This document shows positions 7,873 through 10,702 of a stretch of 10,702 nt of DNA, piece after piece. Both the position numbers and the translations under genes were made by a program. The notes beneath the pieces are model-generated. The model was not told the DNA's origin. It did not search any database and saw nothing but the letters and a program-made list of their open reading frames with translations. Origin of the DNA: Saprospiraceae bacterium (GTDB lineage Bacteria; Bacteroidota; Bacteroidia; Chitinophagales; Saprospiraceae); assembly GCA_029262975.1 (NCBI GenBank), contig JAJCYJ010000756.1:1-10702 (forward strand), read 5' to 3'. Within the stretch, counting starts at the first letter, position 1; every line of letters begins with the position of its first letter.

Positions 7873-7895
7873 TTCGTAGCAGAGTGAAGTACGAA
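7873..7895. repeat. TTCGTA...TACGAA inverted repeat
   Basis: TTCGTA at 7873-7878 and TACGAA at 7890-7895 pair perfectly across an 11-nt loop (GCAGAGTGAAG). The arms extend outward imperfectly (AGT/ACT with a 2-nt bulge). It sits 33 bp upstream of the DUF6544-like start and next to the broken RhuM-like fragment, so it may be a cis-regulatory hairpin or part of a small inserted repeat. Confidence 0.4.
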
Positions 7896-7942
7896 TACTT
7901 TCGTCGTCACCCAATCCTACTTACAGGGCTTCATTCCTCTTG

Positions 7943-8035
7943 TTAAAGCCAAGTAGAATCGTTCACTAAAGTTACAAGTACTTCTGTGCTACCATCATCT
8001 AGTTTGTATATTATTATTTGTGATTCTTGATTCAT
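7943..8035 (-). pseudogene. Truncated 5' remnant of a RhuM/Fic-associated-type protein
   Basis: The 30-codon frame from ATG 8035 reads MNQESQIIIYKLDDGSTEVL, then VTLVNDSTWL, then TAA. The pattern IIIYxxxDGxTxVxVxxxxxTxWL is the N-terminal signature I know from virulence RhuM-family proteins and related Fic-linked N-terminal domains, where the next residues are typically S/T-Q-x-Q/E-M. After the TAA the same frame continues Gln-Glu-Glu before another stop, so homology seems to run a few codons past the nonsense codon and then disappear. The remaining roughly 300 codons are missing; unrelated DNA follows. It is either a decayed gene end or a scar from a rearrangement. A chance match is possible because the fragment is short. 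Confidence 0.45.
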
Positions 8036-8046
8036 CTCTGTTTCTT

Positions 8047-8110
8047 GCCAATAACGTACCGTTTGAATAGACACCGTGTCTGACTTAAGTGCTTGCTTTT
8101 AAGGGTTGGC
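8047..8110 (-). repeat. Nested inverted repeat, weakly attC-like
   Basis: On the - strand the 64-bp element starts with GCCAAC and ends with GTTATTGGC; the outer arms GCCAA/TTGGC pair, and inside lies a 6-bp near-palindrome AGACAC-G-GTGTCT (8069-8081). It sits between the SnoaL-like gene's end and the start of the RhuM-like remnant, the position of an attC site in an integron cassette array. The GTT core does not match GTTRRRY exactly and no integrase gene is present, so this is only a resemblance. Confidence 0.25.
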
Positions 8111-8160
8111 TTTCTCCAGCTATGGACCATTTATACCATATTAGTGGCTTTTTTCAATTT

Positions 8161-8694
8161 TCATTTTATTAAGGTGTCTCTGGTTTCTGAAATGGTTTTA
8201 ATTAAATCTATTAATCCTCCTTCAAATCCAGAAACTTGTTTCACGAAAGGCAGGTGTGCTCCAATTGACCGACCTTTATATATTTTATTATTATTAATCC
8301 AAAATACAAAAATCTCATTAAAACTTGTCTTGTTCGCCTTAGTGGTTTGGCTTGCTATTTTAGGTAAATCCGATTGCATTCGAATTATGAAAATCACCTT
8401 TTCATCGTCAGCTATCGCTTCCTCAATGTTCAGTTCAAGGTTAGGCAAAAGTGCCTCAATTCTTTTTACCGCTGATTTTAATTCATCTCGGCTACTAAAT
8501 GTTCTCCCTTCTGTGTTTGTATGATGGTAATTTTCGACAAAAAGCTCATCTATCAAATCAATATTATCCTTATTATAGACTTCTGTAAAATATTGAGATG
8601 CTAATTCTATATTGGCCTTAGCTTTATCTTCAACTATTTGATTAGAATCACATGCTATCAATAAAAATAGAAATAAAATCAAAGTGTATTTCAT
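8161..8694 (-). CDS. SnoaL-like (NTF2-fold, ester cyclase type) lipoprotein
   Basis: A 177-aa predicted lipoprotein with signal MKYTLILFLFLLIAC and lipobox LIAC followed by DSNQ. The mature part is one NTF2-like domain: helical start ANIELASQYFTEVYNKDNIDLIDELF (28-53), VENYHHTNTEGRTFSSRDELKSAV (54-77), then strands EEAIADDEKVIFIIRMQSD (91-109) and NEIFVFWINNNKIYKGRSI (125-143). This order (Y--VYN--D---ID-LF---Y-HH, D-V----, F-W---NKI) is typical of SnoaL-like polyketide cyclase/ester cyclase relatives. Such domains act on or bind small hydrophobic ligands, but members with a lipid anchor are mostly uncharacterised. The ATG at 8694 directly follows a repeat unit (8695-8815), so that unit holds its 5' untranslated region. 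No TAnnTTTG box is found upstream. Confidence 0.8.
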   Translation of the reverse strand: MKYTLILFLFLLIACDSNQIVEDKAKANIELASQYFTEVYNKDNIDLIDELFVENYHHTNTEGRTFSSRDELKSAVKRIEALLPNLELNIEEAIADDEKVIFIIRMQSDLPKIASQTTKANKTSFNEIFVFWINNNKIYKGRSIGAHLPFVKQVSGFEGGLIDLIKTISETRDTLIK

Positions 8695-8815
8695 CTGTTA
8701 TTTTTTAATTGCCGCAAACAACGACATAGTCACCACCATGGCAACTATTTCTCATATATCTCCTATTCTTCTTTTCCGATCCTGTCCACAATTCTCTCTA
8801 GTTCATTGGCCATAG
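8695..8815 (-). repeat. Tandem unit 2 (121 bp), immediately upstream of the SnoaL-like start
   Basis: Read on the - strand the unit runs from CTATGGCCAATGAACTAGAG to a 3' end in ATAACAG directly before the ATG at 8694. It aligns with the neighbouring unit (8816-8937) through shared blocks in the same order: GCCAATG, ACTGAG/ACTAGAG, GGAyAGGA-like, AATAGGAGA, a TGAG block, GTTGCC, and a terminal ACAG. It carries an imperfect stem (ATAGTTGCC / GGCAATT). Confidence 0.5.
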
Positions 8816-8937
8816 CTGTAAATAAACAATTGTGATCTTAAGTAACCGTTTACAAACGGCAACAAATTCCAATTCAAATGCTCACGTTTTCTCCTATTTC
8901 TCTCCTGCCAAATCCACTCAGTACCATTGGCAATTCT
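8816..8937 (-). repeat. Tandem unit 1 (122 bp), diverged copy
   Basis: This is the upstream copy of the tandem pair, from AGAATTGCCAATGGTACTGA to TTATTTACAG on the - strand. It contains a perfect 6-bp hairpin CCGTTT-AC-AAACGG at 8846-8859 just after the GTTGCC block. One - strand frame is open from 8994 to 8803 (63 codons, containing ANGTEWIWQERNRRKREH) but lacks an ATG, so part of it may be a decayed coding sequence. The near-equal lengths (121 and 122 bp) favour an old tandem duplication. Confidence 0.5.
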
Positions 8938-9016
8938 ATACTCATATTGCTTGCCGAGGCCGAATTCCTTAAAAATAAGGGTAAATACACCTAATCAATA
9001 ATAATGGACCACATTT

Positions 9017-9124
9017 TTAAAATGTATTAAAATAAAGTAGAAATATACTTAGAAGAGCAAGAATAACTACATCCATGTTTATATACAATTGTGAGGGATA
9101 ATCTTTTACTATATCAGAATTCAT
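9017..9124 (-). CDS. Possible small single-pass membrane protein (35 aa)
   Basis: The ATG at 9124, preceded by AGTAGG, opens MNSDIVKDYPSQLYINMDVV then ILALLSIFLLYFNTF and a TAA. Residues about 17-33 form one uninterrupted hydrophobic helix long enough to span a membrane, after a polar N-terminus. I recognise no family. It lies 69 bp beyond the M48-like gene's stop on the same strand and could be co-transcribed with it. The stop falls inside a perfect 7-bp inverted repeat (ACATTTT-T-AAAATGT, 9011-9025), which may be a terminator-like end. AT-rich DNA often yields such ORFs, so confidence is low. Confidence 0.3.
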   Translation of the reverse strand: MNSDIVKDYPSQLYINMDVVILALLSIFLLYFNTF

Positions 9125-9193
9125 CCTACTTATTTAATTGCGATAAAGTTTTCAATTTCACCTCTTAGCACTTCCACGTTCTTGATAATGACT

Positions 9194-10048
9194 TTAAAAC
9201 ATCGAATTATAATCGATTTTGTTTGAACTGCTCTTGGCAACAAGCACTTTGTTATATTCTCCGGACTCTACCCAATTGATGATTTCCTGGGCTCTGGCAA
9301 TGGCCCAAAGATTATTTCCATAAAGAAATCGCATAAACTTGTCAAAGGTTTTTTCTGTAAACCCTTCGAAAGCGCGGGCTTGATTTTCAAGTTCTTCTAC
9401 TTCAAATGTAGCCCAGTATTTTTCCGGAAGCCCTGCAAGCTTTGTAAATAACTTCTTGGTGACATATACGTCCTGGCAAACTAGAAGCCCACCTCGATCT
9501 GCAGTATACTCGGCCATCTGTGCCCAATGAAACAAAGCATACTTTAGACCCGAGGATAGTACACCACTTAATCCGAGTGTAATGTTGGAAAGTGCATCCA
9601 TCAACTCCGGAAATATAAAACCTATCTCCTGATACAGAATGTGATGACTCTTGATTTGCGCTACCTCCCTGCCGATCATAAAGAGCAATTCTTGGTTTGA
9701 TAACTTGTCAAGGCATTCTGTGGAGATGGCAATCATCGGACGCTCAACCCCAAGCGTCGTGGCGGTAAATTGTTCAGATCTCTGAACATATAATTCGGGT
9801 ATGTAATCAACATTCAGAATATCACAAGCCATTTCAGTCAGCCGAAACAAATCCGGAAAGGATTTGGGGGACAATTTCAAACTGCTCCCTGTATATTGAA
9901 GTTTTATAATATTCTCTATTCCCATATCATAAAACTTCTTCACAACTTTCTCCAATCCCTTGGTATTTTTTAATGTCCTCATGGAGCTTTCCTCTTTGGG
10001 ATGTTGAAAGTCGGAAGCTGTAATGCCGTATAATTTATGAGGATTCAT
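9194..10048 (-). CDS. M48-like peptidase homologue with degenerate zinc motif (RExxQ)
   Basis: A 284-aa protein aligning in layout with short cytoplasmic M48-type (Ste24/HtpX-like) peptidases: LQYTGSSLKLSP (50-61), a central LFRLTEMACDILNVDYIPELYVQ (68-89), an AIST/LSNQELLFMIG segment (107-126), and the helix where HExxH belongs, here GREVAQIKSHH (126-136). Both zinc-binding His positions are replaced, by Arg127 and Gln131; Glu128 is kept. The third-ligand region is present as MAEYTADRGGLLVCQD (178-193), with Glu180 and the Asp184-Arg185 pair conserved. The codons (AGG, CAA) read unambiguously. So the fold is probably intact but metal binding should be lost or altered. It may act as a non-catalytic binding or regulatory protein, or be early in decay. 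There are no membrane helices beyond a moderately hydrophobic 155-175. It stands alone, 355 bp from the upstream gene. Confidence 0.75.
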   Translation of the reverse strand: MNPHKLYGITASDFQHPKEESSMRTLKNTKGLEKVVKKFYDMGIENIIKLQYTGSSLKLSPKSFPDLFRLTEMACDILNVDYIPELYVQRSEQFTATTLGVERPMIAISTECLDKLSNQELLFMIGREVAQIKSHHILYQEIGFIFPELMDALSNITLGLSGVLSSGLKYALFHWAQMAEYTADRGGLLVCQDVYVTKKLFTKLAGLPEKYWATFEVEELENQARAFEGFTEKTFDKFMRFLYGNNLWAIARAQEIINWVESGEYNKVLVAKSSSNKIDYNSMF

Positions 10049-10141
10049 TTCTGCATTGATTAATAGAATGGTAATGTATCATTTTTTGCAGATCATGTGT
10101 CCTAGTATTCTACGAAATATGCGGAATATACGAACAGTATC

Positions 10142-10222
10142 AAAACTGACTTAGCAGAATCAAAAGTTGACTGAGCACAGCCAAAATTAGCGGAGCAGAA
10201 TAACAGCTGACTGAGCGGAGCC
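10142..10222. repeat. Four-copy imperfect tandem repeat of about 20 bp
   Basis: The units are 10142-10161 (20 bp), 10162-10182 (21), 10183-10201 (19) and 10202-10222 (21). Their approximate consensus is AAAAGyTGACTGAGCrGAGCC, with variation mainly in the last bases and a 2-bp shortening in unit 3. No spacer sequence separates the units, so this is a minisatellite and not a CRISPR array. Confidence 0.7.
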
Positions 10223-10282
10223 ATTAATATCCCTAACTTCAAAATAAGTTATCCTCTTGGAATAAGACCAACTGAACTTCCT

Positions 10283-10384
10283 AAACGAATAAAACATAAA
10301 AAACATCTCAAACGTGGTAAACAGATCAAACGTGATAAACATCTCAAACGTGTCAAACTTATCAAACGTGTTAAACCCAATAAA
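10283..10384. repeat. 9-bp-phased minisatellite (12 units)
   Basis: Twelve AAA triplets lie exactly 9 bp apart on the + strand (10283, 10292 and so on to 10382); on the - strand each unit reads TTTnnnnnG in most copies. A higher-order 18-bp unit is visible in the centre (TCAAACGTG alternating with TAAACATCT-like halves). Read on the - strand it would encode Phe at every third codon (TFDKFD, TFEMFI, TFDLFT), but no ATG opens that frame. It lies between the NTF2-like gene's stop and the M48-like gene. Confidence 0.75.
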
Positions 10385-10403
10385 AACAGTCAAATGCTCA
10401 CAT

Positions 10404-10702
10404 TTATTCTGTTGCAATATTCGTCGAGATCTTATCCATGATATACCATCTATCTTTTATCCTAAGAAGATTAAAATAATCGGTATATAGTCTTCCGGGA
10501 ATTTCTAGTTCTACTTTCGCAGCTGCAGCATTTAGCGTAATATCTATACTTATTATTCTTCCCTCGGCATCTTTTAGCCTGGGTCTTGGTTTGAAAAAAC
10601 TGAGGTACTCTGCGCGGGTACGGTCGGCGAATTCACCTCTGGGGAAATATTTCAAATGGCAAGACGAATGCATCGCTGAACCAATAAGTGTCGTGTCTCC
10701 TG
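10404..10702 (-). CDS. NTF2-like / putative lumazine-binding (Lumazine_bd_2) protein, C-terminal part
   Basis: The frame is open from the right edge of the window to TAA at 10404, so the gene starts outside. It reads GDTTLIGSAMHSSCHLKYFP, then a GEFADRTRAEYLSFFKPRPRL segment, DAEGRIISIDITLNAAAAKVEL, and finally YTDYFNLLRIKDRWYIMDKI before the C-terminus. An ATG at 10673 lies inside the conserved domain and is not the start. The order R-R-EYL-FFKPRPRLKD, R--SIDI--NAA-AKVELE, DYFNLL-I---W-I-DKI is characteristic of nuclear-transport-factor-2-family proteins annotated as putative lumazine-binding, usually about 140-170 aa and often secreted. The ligand is unknown for most of them. The gene is followed at once by the two minisatellites. 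Confidence 0.85.
   Translation of the reverse strand, partial: GDTTLIGSAMHSSCHLKYFPRGEFADRTRAEYLSFFKPRPRLKDAEGRIISIDITLNAAAAKVELEIPGRLYTDYFNLLRIKDRWYIMDKISTNIATE

Larger units (their letters stand above)
7841..8160. other. 320-bp gap with a RhuM-like remnant, a hairpin and an attC-like inverted repeat
   Basis: There is no intact gene. Read on the - strand from the SnoaL-like gene's stop, it contains a nested inverted repeat (8047-8110), a 30-codon RhuM-like 5' remnant (7943-8035), and an inverted-repeat element (TTCGTA/TACGAA) reaching up to the next gene's start. A 27-codon open run just before the start of the DUF6544-like gene reads DESIRTSLCYELEDLGYN; I do not recognise it. Confidence 0.5.
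10049..10403. other. 355-bp gene-free gap filled largely by tandem repeats
   Basis: Between the NTF2-like gene and the M48-like gene I find no credible gene. The right half is the 9-bp minisatellite and the middle is the 20-bp array. The first 93 bases (10049-10141) should hold the M48-like gene's promoter on the - strand, but no TAnnTTTG match is present; a directly repeated TTCGTA occurs near 10111-10135. Confidence 0.6.

Noticed and set aside
8093..8524. A 143-codon + strand ORF
   Set aside because: It is antisense to the SnoaL-like lipoprotein, whose signal peptide and domain pattern are convincing; the + strand product is a hydrophobic/Ser-rich shadow.
10142..10384. Possible CRISPR array
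   Set aside because: Repeats are contiguous with no unique spacers and diverge from unit to unit; no cas genes are present.
10187..10417. A 76-codon - strand ORF rich in Phe (TFDKFD-type repeats)
   Set aside because: It opens with TTG inside the end of the NTF2-like gene, and its body is just the translation of the 9-bp minisatellite and part of the 20-bp array. There is no ATG or ribosome-binding signal.

Overview
The window is AT-rich DNA that reads as a member of the Bacteroidota, most likely a Cytophagia/Flammeovirgaceae-like marine or soil bacterium (inference). The clues are a single-chain E1 alpha/beta 2-oxoacid dehydrogenase of the kind common in this phylum, no consistent Shine-Dalgarno sequences, one match to the Bacteroidota -7 box TAnnTTTG, and several small secreted lipoproteins whose lipobox Cys is followed by Ser, Asn or Asp.

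Left part (1-2443, + strand): core catabolism. The window opens inside the 3' end of a glutaryl-CoA dehydrogenase gene (lysine/tryptophan breakdown). After 95 bp comes a complete fused E1 alpha/beta subunit of a branched-chain-type 2-oxoacid dehydrogenase complex. Both feed acyl-CoA metabolism, but the E1 gene appears to have its own promoter.

Middle and right parts (2550-10702, all genes on the - strand): an accessory region of mostly unrelated genes separated by long non-coding gaps. Read in their transcription direction (right to left) they are: the 3' end of an NTF2/lumazine-binding-like protein; an M48-like peptidase whose HExxH zinc motif has become RExxQ; a SnoaL-like lipoprotein; a decayed RhuM-like remnant; a membrane protein resembling DUF6544; a PQQ-sugar-dehydrogenase-like lipoprotein; a serine hydrolase lipoprotein interrupted by an in-frame TAA; an unrecognised 46-aa ORF; a class I SAM methyltransferase; and a DUF6624-like lipoprotein. 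Only serine hydrolase - 46-aa ORF - methyltransferase is tightly packed (2-nt gap, then ATGA overlap), so these are probably one transcript. The others look like single-gene units. I see no shared pathway; stress, envelope or small-molecule detoxification roles are only guesses.

The gaps carry most of the unexplained structure: a 9-bp-phased minisatellite of 12 units (10283-10384), an adjacent four-copy array of about 20 bp (10142-10222), two diverged tandem units of 121/122 bp just ahead of the SnoaL-like gene (8695-8937), a nested inverted repeat faintly like an integron attC site (8047-8110) beside the RhuM-like remnant, and a hairpin element at 7873-7895. Together with two damaged genes and one enzyme with a lost metal site, this looks like a gene-turnover zone. 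No integrase, transposase, CRISPR array, tRNA or rRNA is visible.
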